DNA from: Aphanomyces cochlioides
Lineage: Eukaryota; Oomycota; Saprolegniomycetes; Saprolegniales; Verrucalvaceae
Length of the DNA stretch: 64,000 nucleotides
Assembly (NCBI GenBank): GCA_019828595.1
Contig: JAHQRK010000001.1
Coordinates: forward strand, 3,782,001 to 3,846,000
Reading direction: 5' to 3'
A program made the translations under genes and the position numbers. Below the pieces are notes generated by a model. It was not told the DNA's origin and made no database searches. It saw only the letters and a list, made by a program, of their open reading frames with translations. This document shows positions 22,758 to 34,301 of the stretch, one piece after another; within the stretch, counting starts at the first letter, position 1, and each line of letters begins with the position of its first letter.

Positions 22758-23886
22758 ATGCCCTCGAGGAAACCTAATCATTCGGTAAGGTTTGAAGACA
22801 GGACGGCCGCGACATTGAACTCTTTAGGTCTTCTCCATCGTGTTCCAAACTTCCCCTTCAAAGAGCGCGGCACTACCAGCTCAGGCTTCATTCGGCATGA
22901 TTGAACGGCGACGTTTAGGCCGACCTCCATCCATTTCGTCGATCCAGTATGCAAGGAGAACGAGCCACAATCGTGAAACTCAAGTCATGTCACCTCGCAG
23001 CACTTCTCTCGAAACGAGCACTTCCAAATCAAGTCCAATATTGTCAGTGGATCTTGCTGCGTTGACTTCAAGCAACTCTTTGAATGACTCTCCAGACAAG
23101 ACGCCAACACCAAGCACATCCCCAGACAAAGCTTGTCCCGCTCCATTGCCATCGCCGCAACGTCGTCCACACGAAGACCCACTTGCTTCAATCACTCCAA
23201 AGGACAAGTCCCCGCCCAAGACCAACTTAGTAGCGTCCTCTACTGACTACTTGGACATGCTCGCGAGTGGCTTCAACACTGCAAAGCACAACGGTCATCA
23301 CATTCAGCCCTTCGACACCTCATGGGGGTCACCAAATTCCAATGCAGCAGAATTGTGCCCAGAGTCGAAGAAATCCCAGCGTGACCTGGAGCGAAGGAAG
23401 AGCCAAGAGTTTTTACACCGCGTCGCGTGCGATGAGTTGAGCGTGAAGTACACTAGTCAGTCAGAAACTATGCATGGCGTCGTCCCCGACTCCACGACAG
23501 CAGAAACGAAGAGTTATGCAAGCGTTGGCACCAACACGGAGAACGACTACGATTTCGTTGTAATGACCAAGGTGAAAGCTTCACTTGAGCTCATCCGAGA
23601 AGCTGATCGGCAACTCATTGAGGCTCTTGAGAGCGAGAAGAACGCCCTCGAGTCTGCCATGACAGCAATGACAATTGACCACGCAGCCGAACGAGCCAAC
23701 TGGATTGCCTCCGAGGACAACCGCCTGCAATCTCTTGACATAGCTCAGGACGACTACAAACTGGAGCGTGACCGATTACGACTTGAATGCCAAACGCAAG
23801 TTCTTCGAAACGAGGCTCTGGCTCGAGAATGCTGCGAATTGAAATGTCTTGTAGCCAAACTCAAGGCTGACAGGGCAGCTCAATAA
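22758..23886 (+). CDS. Ser/Pro-rich coiled-coil protein of unknown function
   Basis: A 9-codon first exon (22758-22784, MPSRKPNHS) is joined across a 43-nt intron (22785-22827) to one long exon, giving about 361 aa. No ATG near the start of the long exon fits as well. Residues about 20-160 are low-complexity Ser/Pro/Thr (SPDKTPTPSTSPDK, PLPSPQRRPHEDP). Residues about 250-355 are predicted coiled coil (ASLELIREADRQLIEALESE, ERDRLRLECQTQVLRNEAL). It is head to head with the coiled-coil/actin gene (ATGs 306 bp apart) and has a similar layout of Ser-rich region then coiled coil, so the two may share a promoter and possibly a process. I do not recognise a family. Confidence 0.75.
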
Positions 23887-24103
23887 ACGTCAGCCAAGTG
23901 TGTAGCCGCCTTAATCCTCCATGATGATCGTCATGGGAGACAAGGAAGGCAGTCACTTGCGCAAGGGCGCTCGAGCCATATCAAATTGTCAAGAAGACGT
24001 GTAGTCATGTGGATGAGACGACGAGCACGAAGTAAAAATACCAGATTCATACAGCCAACACAATTCAATTCAGCATTTACATTCACAAAACAAACAAATT
24101 CCC

Positions 24104-26026
24104 TCAAACCTCTCCACGAAGGACAAGTGCAGCGTGAGCGAGCACGTCGCGCTCCTTGTTGTTTTCAATGCCAAGGAAATTGAAGTCATCTTCGCCAAGA
24201 CCCGTCTACACTCATGGTCAATGATTCATGCGATAGGGTCAATGCACCTCACGGACAAAGTCGATGGTGGCAAAGCCTTTGTCTTTGAATGTATTGTAAT
24301 GCCGAGCGAGACCAAGTGAGTCGAGCCATTTGTAAATCTCATCCGTGGGATCAGCCACAACCTGAGGAGTTGCTTCGATATCGCGATGGGTCTCCAGATA
24401 ATCGGCAATCTTAATCGCGCGATCGAGCATCGCGATCCACAATTGCATGTCTTGCAAGTTAGCTGCTTGGAATTCCAATTTGAGTTGGCGATCAGCATGT
24501 ACAACCATCCATCGGCGATTCTTTTTCTGCGTGCGTTCAGATGAAGTGGCACGGTCAGGCGTGACATACCTGTTTGATGACACAACCAGCAAGTGCAGTT
24601 GACACGGGTGGCTTCACTCGTCCATTGTTTCCCTCAGTTGTCGCTTGGTATTCCTTCTGGCTCTTGTAGATGGACAGGGTCGAATCGCGGATAACAACCC
24701 ATCTCTGACGCCATCGACGCATGTATCCATGGGGCATATGTAAGGCTCCATAGTATATTGGTGCTGATTCTTCATCAAAATGCGATTCCTCTTCATGAAG
24801 GCCCACAGCTACATCATGGGTCTCTTCATCTTCTTCATGAATCGAGGCAGTCAAAGCCATCGACATTTCGGAAAAGCCTTCATCTGACGATTGCTGATCA
24901 TCATCGTGCAAATCCTTCTTGAGGTCTTCAAGCCACTCAACAATCTACTCATAGATCTACATCTGAGGTTGGATGCGGTTCTCTACCTCGCGGGCTGATG
25001 GGCGACCACTTGCTTCAAAGGATGTGCAATTTTCTGCGAGCAAAACCAAGGAAAGAGGGCAAGATCGGGGTACATTGGCACGGAATTGTTCCATATCGAC
25101 GACAAAGTTTTTTGAAGGCTCGCGCATAAGAAAACCGTCTTCGTTTGCCTTCAAACGCCAATTAAACCGAGAAAAAGCGTTTGTGACGTACCTGTCGACG
25201 GCAAATAAGCTCCATCAACACGATTCCGTAGCTGAAAATGTCAGCACTTTCGTTGTAGTCTTCTTCGAAGAACATTTCCTGCAAACAAACGTTATGTTCG
25301 TCTCGACCACATTGAAGTCAAACCGGGGACATATAGGCATCCGTGCCGCAGAGGGACATCCTCCGCTCCCTCTTGAATAGTTCATGGGAGCTGTGGGAGC
25401 TGACCTCAGGACGTGAATTATTTTCTTCAGCCACTTCGCGGGCAAATCCGAAATCGCATAGTCGAATGCGTAGGTTCTCGTCGAGCTACGAAGCATTTGG
25501 ATCAGACACGTTACAACTGACGATAGCATACAAGCATGTTGGCAGCCTTAATATCGCGATGTATGATACGCTTCTCGTGGAGATAGCGGATGCCTTCTGC
25601 AGCGTCGAGTGCTACTTGGACTGTTTGCTTCCACGTGAGCTTCATGGATTTCCTTCCTTTCAAATACTTGCTGACATCGCCTCCTTGAACGAATTCCGAC
25701 ACGATCCACACCTCTTTCGTGCCTTGGTGATCCCATTCGCACGAGCCGATGTATCGGAGTAAATTCGGGTGGTCAATTTGCTTGAGGATGGCTAGTTCGC
25801 GTAGAATATGCGCGTCAATTGTTTGTCGTTTCAGTGCCACTTTTTCCCCTTTGTAGGTCGCGGAAAACACCGTCGAAAACGCGCCATGACCAATCACGGG
25901 ACCCAGCGTGAGATCCTGCGGCCTTAATGTTCCAATGATGTCGTTCGTGTGCTCAGGTGGCGAAATGCCCACGGCCTTGCGGTCGCTCGATCTGTCCTCG
26001 TTGCTCCTGGGCTGCTTCTTGGGCAT
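24104..26026 (-). CDS. TKL-type protein kinase with PH and SAM domains
   Basis: Six or so exons form an N-terminal kinase, then PH, then SAM. Kinase: Gly loop IGHGAFSTVFSATY, lysine VALKRQ, catalytic loop IIHRDIKAANML, DFG in RLCDFGFA, activation segment ending CGTDAYMSPE, and FSYGIVLMELICR. All residues for activity are present. A linker rich in Asp/Glu follows (DDDQQSSDEGFSE). The PH domain begins YYGALHMPHGYMRRWRQRW and ends WIAMLDRAIKIA, suggesting phosphoinositide or membrane binding. The C-terminus is a SAM domain (EIYKWLDSLGLARHYNTF) completed only when a 43-nt intron (about 24204-24246) is removed, giving ETGLGEDDFNFLGI and the stop at 24104. Splices after AANML, MSPE, RRQ, SARE and GCVIKQ all fit GT..AG. 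Probably a cytoplasmic signalling kinase; substrate unknown. Confidence 0.88.
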
Positions 26027-26595
26027 CTTGGTCTTTTTTTCAAATGAACATCATCATCCGGATGCGCCTATTTTCATAGATTTTGCATGCTATTTTGAGA
26101 AAATTCGCCTAAAAATTCACACTTTTTGCGCCAAGATCCAAAATTGTCCGCCAAATTTCTCGAAAATGTTCACTGACTTGATTCAGAATGTTTGTCTTCC
26201 GGAGAGTTCTTTCCAGATGATGGCCTTTTTTTATTTTTCGGACTGAAGTATACAAATTTCGTCGTTGAGAGAAAAGTCTCCCTGTCGACTACCTTCAACC
26301 TCGACGACATCCACGGCGAGATCCAAGCCTCATGGTCGACGAGGCGTTCGTGGAGACGCTACGGTGGCATGAGAGCATCGTGAGGAACTTGCTTTAGTTG
26401 CTTCAATGTGTATATATACTCTAGGATTCACTCGACTTCAAGAAACATCAGCGATATAGTGCACTGTAGCTCGCGACTGTGGCATTACGTATCAGCTTGA
26501 CATGCACCCGTACCGAACTAGGTGGCAAGACGGAAGACCGAGCAAGAAGAGCATTGCAACATGCAACACAGCTTTATTCAAGCGTTAGGAGGGAT
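26027..26595. other. Intergenic region, kinase promoter side and RNPS1 3' side
   Basis: About 570 bp with short, motif-free open frames. T-rich tracts and a TATATATACTC stretch near 26410 are present. Nothing else identified. Confidence 0.5.
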
Positions 26596-27768
26596 TCAAT
26601 CCGAGCCTTTGCGTTTAGGACTGTAGCTGCGACTGGAACTACGGCTGCGGCTTCGACTGGAACTGCTCGAGCGTGATCGACGACGTCTACAATTTCGTGA
26701 ATCTCGTACGAAGGAGAGCAGGAAATACCTCAATGGACTGCGGCCACGACCACGTGGAGAACGAGAACGTGATCGACGATCAAAAGAACGAGAACGCGAA
26801 CGAGATCTTCGATACCGCGGATTGAACGGAGATGGACGACGGGGAGCGCCACGCCCTCCTCGTGGAAGAGGAGATCGACTTCTGCCAAAGAATTAGATTG
26901 TGGCCTGATTGTCAAAGTTTTTACCTTCGTCGAAAGGGAGAAGGTCCTCGTCCTCGGGGTCTAACCTCGGGAGAACGACTGCGACGACGGAATGGCGAAG
27001 GGCCTCGACGAGCAGGAGATCGGCTTCTTCAAAATCAATTCAGCAGACAATTCATAAACATTAGAGTACCTTGGACGAAATGGCGATGGTTTACGACGAG
27101 CATTTGGTGGCGAGCGACGACGAATTGCACCAGTGTTCGATTTCGGAGATACACTTCGCTTTGGCTTGGGCTGAACGAGAACAAAGTTGACTTGGATTTT
27201 GTTTCCATCGATTTGCCCTTCATGCATGTGCAGTTGTGCAGTCTCGGCTTCATCGCGTTTGTGAAAACGGATGTACGCAGTTCCTTTCGACAATTTGGAT
27301 TCCTTGTCGACTTCTAAAGTCACATCTGCAACGCCACCAAACTTTCCAAATATTTCTTCCAAATGCTCGGAATTCACATTGCTACAAAGACTGATGAGCA
27401 CAATACGGCCATGGATGATCTCACCGAGTCAAATTGGCCACATGCAACGATGCACCGTCATCTGGGCTTGGACTGCGGTTAGTCTTTCCCTCGTCATCTT
27501 TCTTTTCAGATTGCCTCTTGTTTCCATCCCTGCTTGGACTTCGCGAGCGAGAACCAGAAGATGATCGAGAACTCGAACTTGCAGAGCTCGATCGACTGCG
27601 GCTGCGACGACGGCCGCGATCTCGACTGTCGCTAAAACTTCTGCTGCGTCGACTACGGTCTCGCTTAAAACTTCGACGAGTGCCCCTTCCACCTCGAAAA
27701 TCTCCACGGCCTCCTCGACCTCTGCTTGGACTTCGACTGAAGCTGCGACTTCGACTTCGGCGCGGCAT
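26596..27768 (-). CDS. RNPS1: RNPS1-like SR-rich RNA-binding protein
   Basis: Splicing and exon-junction (ASAP/PSAP complex) factor. The N-terminus (MPRRSRSRSFSRSPSR) begins an RS/RG-rich region of about 100 residues. A single RRM follows: SLHVANLTR joined across a 43-nt intron to NVNSEHLEEIFGKFG, then KGTAYIRFHKRDEAE and HEGQIDGNKIQVNFVL, closely matching RNPS1 (LTRNVTKDHIxEIF, HMDGGQIDGQEI). The C-terminus, spread over four small exons, is again RS/RP-rich (RSRSPLPRGGRG, FDRRSRSRSPRGR, RSRSSSSSRSRSRSSSRSYS) and ends at 26596. Several RS exons are in phase with each other. The start at 27768 is the Met directly before the RS region; an in-frame Met at 27813 is an alternative. It is head to head with the PLK4-like gene. 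Confidence 0.9.
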
Positions 27769-27916
27769 TCTGTGCGGATCTTTTTTCTGGTTGCCGCACC
27801 ACACAATGGTCAAAGATACACTGTGCTATACCAAATTTGTTTAAAACACAATGAACATCATTATGTTTAAAACTAAATTATGCGGATCCGGATAAACTTG
27901 GTGCCCATTTCAAAAA
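27769..27916. promoter_or_regulatory. Shared upstream region of RNPS1-like and PLK4-like genes
   Basis: Only 148 bp separate the two divergent ATGs, so both promoters must lie here. The segment is AT-rich, with the direct repeat GTTTAAAAC at about 27838 and 27865 and a GCGGATCCGGAT stretch near 27881. No experimentally known motif is recognised. Confidence 0.55.
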
Positions 27917-29908
27917 ATGGCGGAAGGCCTGCATGAGTATGACCTTGGGGACTTGATTGGATCTGGATCGTCTGCTCAGGTCTACTGGGCGCATCGTCTC
28001 TCGGACGGTGAGCTAGTGGCTATGAAAGTGCTGGACAAGTTGCAGCATGCTCAAATTCGTATGCAATCCAGGTCTATGTCGCAGTCAAACGAGATCCAAG
28101 AAATTCAAATTCAGCGTCGATTGAGCCATCCCAATGTACTCAAAATCCTGGACGTGTTTGAAGACGCGCGGAATGCATTCATTGTCTTGGAACCTTGTCT
28201 TGGTGGATCGCTTCAAACAATCACGAAAAAAGACGATTCCAGGTAAACTTGCCACTGGACGCTTCTTTAATGACTCGTTGTCAGAATTCTTTTGGACGAA
28301 ACGCGTGCCCGACATATCATTAAACAACTCGTTTCAGGCGTTGCGTACATTCATGCGCATGAAATTATTCACCGCGATCTAAAACTCTCGAATATTCTCC
28401 TCACAGATACCAATGTCGTCAAAATTGCCGACTTTGGACTTGCCACTGATTTGACCACTAATGAGACTCCACACACAATTTGTGGAACTCCAAACTTCAT
28501 CGCACCAGAGGTCATCCTTGGTAAGCCATATTCACAAGCAGCAGATTTGTGGTCCTTGGGCTGTATCACATACAGTCTTCTCGTTGGTAAACCTCCATTT
28601 CAAGGCCAAAACATCACGTAAGTCCATTAAGAGTCGTAGGTGCATTCAAAGAGATCACTGTAGCGAGACACTTAAAAAAGTCGGCTCCAATGAACCGGTC
28701 TATGTTCCTACCAGCCTTTCCAGTCAAGCTGTCGACTTCTTAAAATCTCTCTTAACTGTCGTACGAGAACTTCACAGAACTCACAACAACTAATCACTTC
28801 TGACAGGAGCCTTCCCGTCGTTTGTCGTGTGGAGAGCTTGCGCTGCATCCTTGGCTACAACCGATTCCCCGTCTGTGTCAAACCATAAAGCGTTGCTGAC
28901 ATTTATTTCATGGACAGGACGAGGAGTGCCAGTTCACAGACCAAAACCAAAATCCCGTCGAGCTAAACTTCACTTGGCACCTCGAAGCGTGAGAATTGAA
29001 TCATCTGATGAAAGTGCAAAATCGGCCACGTCAAGTGGAGAAGACCAGGACATTGCTCAGGTGAACAAGACCCTTCACTATGCTAACCTGACTCGTGTCA
29101 ATAGCTTCAAACCATGCTGGATAAAATCGCAAATCCGACACAAGATGTGCCTAATCCTCAGCCAGATTCAGTGGAACCTCCACCTGTTGAAACCCGAGTG
29201 TCGCCGCCACCTCCAGTGTCGTCTTTTGTTGTCGAATTCAAAGGCATTTTGGGAGCGGCTGAAAATTCTCAAATTCTCATTTGTAAGTCAACTGGAATAT
29301 CGCTGGAGCTCGAAGGACCAAATGGAGAACGCATTGAATATCTCCTCGCACAAGGGGTGATTCGAGGCGATCTGTCACCGTCCGTGCATTTTGACTGCGA
29401 TTTCTCAAATCTGCCCTTACTCAATCTGCAGCCACGTATTGTGACATGGATGCGAGTTGCTCAATGGTGCTTGGCGCAATCGCCAGTGCGAACCGATCGT
29501 CTCGTGCTCCCCCAGCACATGATTGAATCCTTGCAGCGCTTAGAAGAACTTCCATCATGTCTACGCAAGGAGCAAACCGAATCAAATCCTCAATCCGTGC
29601 AGCCACCGATGAAGCATTCCATCCCCCTAGTTGCTACAGCGGAATTAGCCGGTATTGGCAGAGCCGAGTCATTAGAAGATGGAACCTTGTCATTGTATTT
29701 TTTGGATGGGGCAGTGCTTCAAGTGGACGATTGTGCTTCGTCAGTGTCATATCTACCCAAAGACGCCGATGAGTTTGACGTGTTTCCTCTCAACTCTGCG
29801 GCTCACGAGCATATGCCGTATGAAGTTTCGCGTCGACTGAAATATGTGTCTCTCTTTATTCAGGAAATGAAGAAGAACAATGGTGTCCGTTCCAGCACCA
29901 TGCAGTAA
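27917..29908 (+). CDS. PLK4: PLK4-like (SAK) centriole-duplication kinase
   Basis: Ser/Thr kinase expected at centrioles and basal bodies. The kinase domain opens with YDLGDLIGSGSSAQVYWAHR, lysine VAMKVLDK, EIIHRDLKLSNILL, ADFGLAT, CGTPNFIAPEV and WSLGCITYSLLVGKPPFQ, followed by the last subdomain PSRRLSCGELALHPWL. All catalytic residues are present. A linker of about 120 aa is basic and Ser-rich. The second half carries an Ig-like polo-box region (VVEFKGILGAAENSQILIC, RIVTWMRVAQWCL) and a C-terminal polo box (RAESLEDGTLSLYFLDGAVL, SSVSYLPKDADEFDVFPL, VSRRLKYVSLFIQEM). A single C-terminal polo box and cryptic region with a SAK-type kinase domain favour PLK4 over PLK1. At roughly 580 aa it is shorter than animal PLK4 (about 970). 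About five introns of 40-45 nt. Confidence 0.85.
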
Positions 29909-30037
29909 GACTACCCTTGCTACTGTCACAATGATGCTGAATGAATTTTATGTCTCCTCGAGACTATCTTGGAAACGGTTCAAGCGAAACGGTCGCGAAA
30001 ACCTCATTGACCTGGCGTAAGGTCGAAGTTGTTCGAC

Positions 30038-31219
30038 ATGGATCGCCCTACTCATGGAACAAGCCACAGTCTCTTCGCAGAGCTCTTGCTATCTGCCCAA
30101 CGTCGCAATCATTCACTGCCAGACTCTGACAGCAATTCAATAAACGAACTGACCGCAGAATCACTACAAACCCAAGAGTCCAACACTTTACTCACTGAGC
30201 CTACGACTACAGCTCCATCAACTCAAACGGGACCCATTCTCTTAGTGAATTTGTTTGACAGTGTGCCAGAGCCCCTACTGTCCCCGGTCGACCTTTCTCG
30301 AGCAGTTTTTCCGATGCCAACGACAGAAATCACTCCTGAGGAACCTATTCAAGACAATGCCACCAAATTGCATGTTGGTTCATCCCACGAACAGATGAAA
30401 GTGGACTTGAACATGACTGATGCCCCACTCCATAACATCCTACAGCCCTCACAAGATGCCTTCAACATGGATCCATCGGCGACACCAACCATAAACTCAT
30501 CAGAAACAACTGAGCGTACGACGCATGAAGAGATCCCGACGATTATCCATCGAATGCTCGACGAAGTTCGAATAGATATCGCACGGTTTTACATCCCCTT
30601 GGAGCATATTACTCGACATTTCCTACGGCACATCCAGCAAAGCCTGACCTCAAATCAGCATTCCCACCAAGGATTGCCATTGATGCAGTTTTTGTCCTGC
30701 CTCATGGGCGTGGAAAGCATCTTGAGCTGGCTTGGTCGATATATGCAAACCACTGTACAGTCATGGGTACGCAAAGCAATCCTGTCCCTGCGGAAAGACA
30801 ACCAAGGTCCAACTGGCCCATTATTAATTACTGCCGCCAACATAACCCGCGTCATATTGGCTGTTCATGAACACACACGGTCATCGTTTGATGACTTTCA
30901 ATCACCTGAGGAGTGTGCATTTCCTCCAAAGTCGCCTCCACGTTCGCGGAAAGTCACCACAAAAAACTCAAGGCCAAAGGCAACTACGACCGAACTATCT
31001 GCTGCTACACTCTCATTACAATCCCCAACGCGACGAGGTTTGCACGTCCTCATGTCAGAACACATATATCGTCACGATTACCGATCAATCTCCAAGCACA
31101 TTCCGCAATTTTCAACCAAGAAATCAGCGATCGAAATGTCGGCCGCTGCTGCAAGGCGAAAGAGAGGCTTAAACTATGGAAACCTCAAACGGAACACAAC
31201 AAAGCCAGCTTCCCCGTAA
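30038..31219 (+). CDS. Uncharacterised protein downstream of PLK4
   Basis: A single open frame of 393 aa starting MDRPTHGTSHSLFAELLLS. I do not recognise a family. The first half is low-complexity, Thr/Ser/Pro-rich and acidic (ESLQTQESNTLLTEPTTTAP). Residues about 170-290 look folded and helical (IPTIIHRMLDEVRIDIARFY, IPLEHITRHFLRHIQQSL, LMQFLSCLMGVESILSWLG, LLITAANITRVILAVHEHTR). The C-terminus is basic (PPRSRKVTTKNSRPKA; AAAARRKRGLNYGNLKR). It lies 129 bp after the PLK4-like stop on the same strand and 185 bp before DRC11, so its neighbours are centriole and flagellum genes. That is only a weak hint of a related role. Confidence 0.65.
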   Translation: MDRPTHGTSHSLFAELLLSAQRRNHSLPDSDSNSINELTAESLQTQESNTLLTEPTTTAPSTQTGPILLVNLFDSVPEPLLSPVDLSRAVFPMPTTEITPEEPIQDNATKLHVGSSHEQMKVDLNMTDAPLHNILQPSQDAFNMDPSATPTINSSETTERTTHEEIPTIIHRMLDEVRIDIARFYIPLEHITRHFLRHIQQSLTSNQHSHQGLPLMQFLSCLMGVESILSWLGRYMQTTVQSWVRKAILSLRKDNQGPTGPLLITAANITRVILAVHEHTRSSFDDFQSPEECAFPPKSPPRSRKVTTKNSRPKATTTELSAATLSLQSPTRRGLHVLMSEHIYRHDYRSISKHIPQFSTKKSAIEMSAAAARRKRGLNYGNLKRNTTKPASP

Positions 31220-31404
31220 TAGTATTTCTTTCCAACTGAAATGTGTCGGTTTCATTGAAACGCCAGCTTGAAAGGTCACAAAGCTTGGAAATCAGTGCCC
31301 AGTGACCAACCAACAGCGTATCGATGGCCAACTAGTACGCCGAGCTCCTGAGGTCACCTAACGCTTACAAACGTAGCACCTTTGATTCAAAATGGCAATC
31401 GGCT

Positions 31405-34301
31405 ATGACCGAGCTCAACGAGCAGGTCCATATCGAAGACCACACGCTGGACGTTGAGGACGGCCAAGATGTCCAGCCGCCCCCTGAAGTCTCAATGCTT
31501 GAAGCCTTCCAACACTATGCATGTCTCTATATCAAATATGTCCAAATCTTCGCCAACCTCGAGGAATGTTACGATCAAATGGTGCATCCGCAGAAACGCA
31601 TTGATGTCAAGCAGATCATGGAGCTCGTGATGGTATAACCCCCCAAGGAACCTCTCGTTTGCTCATAATGAGTGTAGACCCGTGTGGTGGAACTCAAACA
31701 TGATCTTGTCAAGTGGAATCCACCAAATCCAGACGTTCGCACGACTCCAGAACGCAATTTTCCATGGGAATACGTCAATCTTGACGACCTGCTCGTGGAT
31801 CTCAAACTTCCCCCTAATCTACTGGAAGTGCCCGTGCCGAAACATTTCGTCGAAGACAACAGCACTGAGCTCAAGAAACGCGATCGCGTATTGTGGCTTC
31901 CCCCAAGCAGTATGCTAATTATTCCTTTAGTTGGTCAAGGGCTACATGAAGCTCAAACTCGGTATCGAGTCCGTTCCAGTCGAAGTTGTGGAAGAAAACG
32001 TCTCCATCACTGATACAGTAAAGCATCAGTGCCATCTTGTACAGGTGCAAACTTTTGATTAGATGACCGCCGACGAAGCAATCCAAGTGATTCAGCGAAA
32101 TGAACGCGGTCGTCAAGGCAAACAACGCGGCGCTCTTGTTCGTGAATTACGGGAGGAAGAAAAGCAGAGACGATTATATGACAGCGCGCAAACGCCAGAA
32201 ATGGATCCAGAGTTGGCAGCAGCAAATATCCAACGCGTATTCCGCGGCCACAACTCTCGTGGGAAAGCAACGATTGAACGTGATGAGGAGCTTGTCTTTA
32301 TTGGCATGAAACCTCCCAAGAATGACAAAGCGTCAGCCTTGGAAATGGAGCTCAAATTGGCCAAAATCAAGCGCAAGACACAGCAAGCCGACAACAAGGA
32401 AGAGTATGAACGCTCACTCGGAGATATCCACGAAACAGTTCGCACACCACATAATGATGCCAACTAAAGTCCGTGTAGGTGAAAAACGAAGAGGGGCCGT
32501 TCATGAAGGAGAAAATGCTCGAAGAGCGTCGAAAGTGGATCACTGATGTGATGGCCCAAGGTCAATTGCCCGAAGACATGGCTGGTTATTATCTCATGAT
32601 AAACCCTCCTCCAGTGGAAGCTGAGCCAAAAGAGGAAGAAGAAGTGAAAGGCAAAAAGGGCGATAAGAAAGGCAACAAGGGGAAGAAGGGTGACAAGAAG
32701 GGAGACAAAGGAAAAATGGGAGAAAAGGGCAAGAAAGGCGGTGATGCTGAGGAAGAAGAGAAGCCCGAGCGTCCACCTCCACTAACTGGCCCATCGGAAC
32801 TTTGTACGAAGCTAGCTGGGGGCGTGAAAGCATTCGAATCTGTTTGGCTTGAGCGCGACGAAAGCGACAACTTTCAGCAAAAGTATGATATCGATCTTGC
32901 GAAAGATGTTGTGCGCGGCCCTGTCGAGACGCAAGTTCGCCAACAAGTCGATGAAATGCTCGTGCTGCAACTAGCCAACATCAAAGCTCAACTTGAAGCA
33001 GCAGCGTCGGGTAAGAAGGGAAAGAAAGGAAAAAAGGGCAAGAAAGGCAAAAAGGGCAAGAAGGGCAAAAAGGAAAAGAAGAAGAAAGTGAAGCCTCTTC
33101 CTGGCGACAAGATTGCCGAAATGAAAGGCCGGACGCCAGATACGATGCTAGCCATGTTGATCGAGCAGAAACTCGTCAACAATGTCGCCCCCTGCAGTGT
33201 CCAAGACTTTATCGGCGAGTACAACTACCTTGGTACAGTTTATCAAAGCTCCGACCGTCGTGATCGCTATGGTAACTGGGTTCCACAAGATCCATCAGCC
33301 GCACAGCTTCGGTAAGTTCATCGTCGAGGTGAATACGACTCCTCTGATGCTTTGTACAGCGCGGCAGTCGTGGAATACTGCATTTTGCCGCTCGGATCTC
33401 TGGCCGTGCGCACAAAAGTCAAACATATCCGTTCGATATTATTCTACGGCCCGAATGGCTCTGGAAAGACCATGATGGCTCAAGCAATTGCCCACGCCAC
33501 TGGAGCTCTCTTCCTCAACATGTCTGTCTCGAATTTAGTGGGCAAGTTTCCTGGCAAAAATGGGCCGACAAAATGCATCCACATGATGTGGACGCTGGCC
33601 AAAGCGATGCAACCTGCTGTGATTTACATCGACGATATCGAACAAATCTTTGCACCAGGCAAGAAGAAAGCATCGGATGGACCTACTGGGTACCGAAAGG
33701 ATCTCCTGACATACCTGAAATCGTTGGACATAAATGACCGCGTCTTGGTCATTGGAACGTCGTCGAATCCTATGGCTGGCGAAATGAAAGACTTTCGAGC
33801 CTTCTTCGACAAGAGCCTCTACTTTCCGTACCCGGATTACCCCTCTCGAGTTCTCCTATGGCGGACCTTCATTCAAAGCACGATTGACAAACTCTCGACG
33901 ACGTAAGTACTTCGTAGCAATCTCCCGGAGGAAATGACCGTCGCTGTAGACTTGATCCAAAGCCACGCATTCCAGACGAACTTGATATCAGTACACTGGC
34001 TCATATCTCAGAGGGATATTCTTCAGGTTCGATCCACAAGGCCGTCGAGCAAACGCTGTCGGCTCGCCGCGTTGAGCGCATGGACAAACGACAACTGAAG
34101 GAAGATGAATTCATCGGCGCCTTGGCACGACAGAATGCGACGTATGCTGACGACCATGAAAAGTTCAAAAACTTTACAGCTCAGATCACTGGGCTCAAAG
34201 AGACCCGCGACGCGATTCGCAAAGCCTTGGCTGGTGATGGAGATGGCGCTGACGAGAAGGGCAAAGGCAAAGGTGGCAAAGATAAGAAAGGAAAGAAGTA
34301 A
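31405..34301 (+). CDS. IQCA1: DRC11 / IQCA1-like AAA-domain flagellar protein
   Basis: Subunit of the nexin-dynein regulatory complex of motile flagella. The N-terminus (LEAFQHYACLYIKYVQIFAN, then TRVVELKHDLVKW after a 45-nt intron) and KRDRLVKGYMKLKLGIESVP match the family. An IQ motif (AAANIQRVFRGHNSRGKA) lies in the helical middle. Two Lys/Gly-rich tracts (about 32650-32740 and 33010-33085) flank a conserved segment. The AAA domain is C-terminal: YCILPLGSLAVRTKVKHIRS, Walker A FYGPNGSGKTMMA, Walker B VIYIDDIEQIF, sensor-1 VIGTSSNP, and the lid IPDELDISTLAHISEGYSSG. The tail is again Lys/Gly-rich. About seven introns. The start at 31405 is the first in-frame ATG; the frame is open further upstream to an acceptor-like site at about 31376, so a small 5' exon is possible. 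Confidence 0.88.
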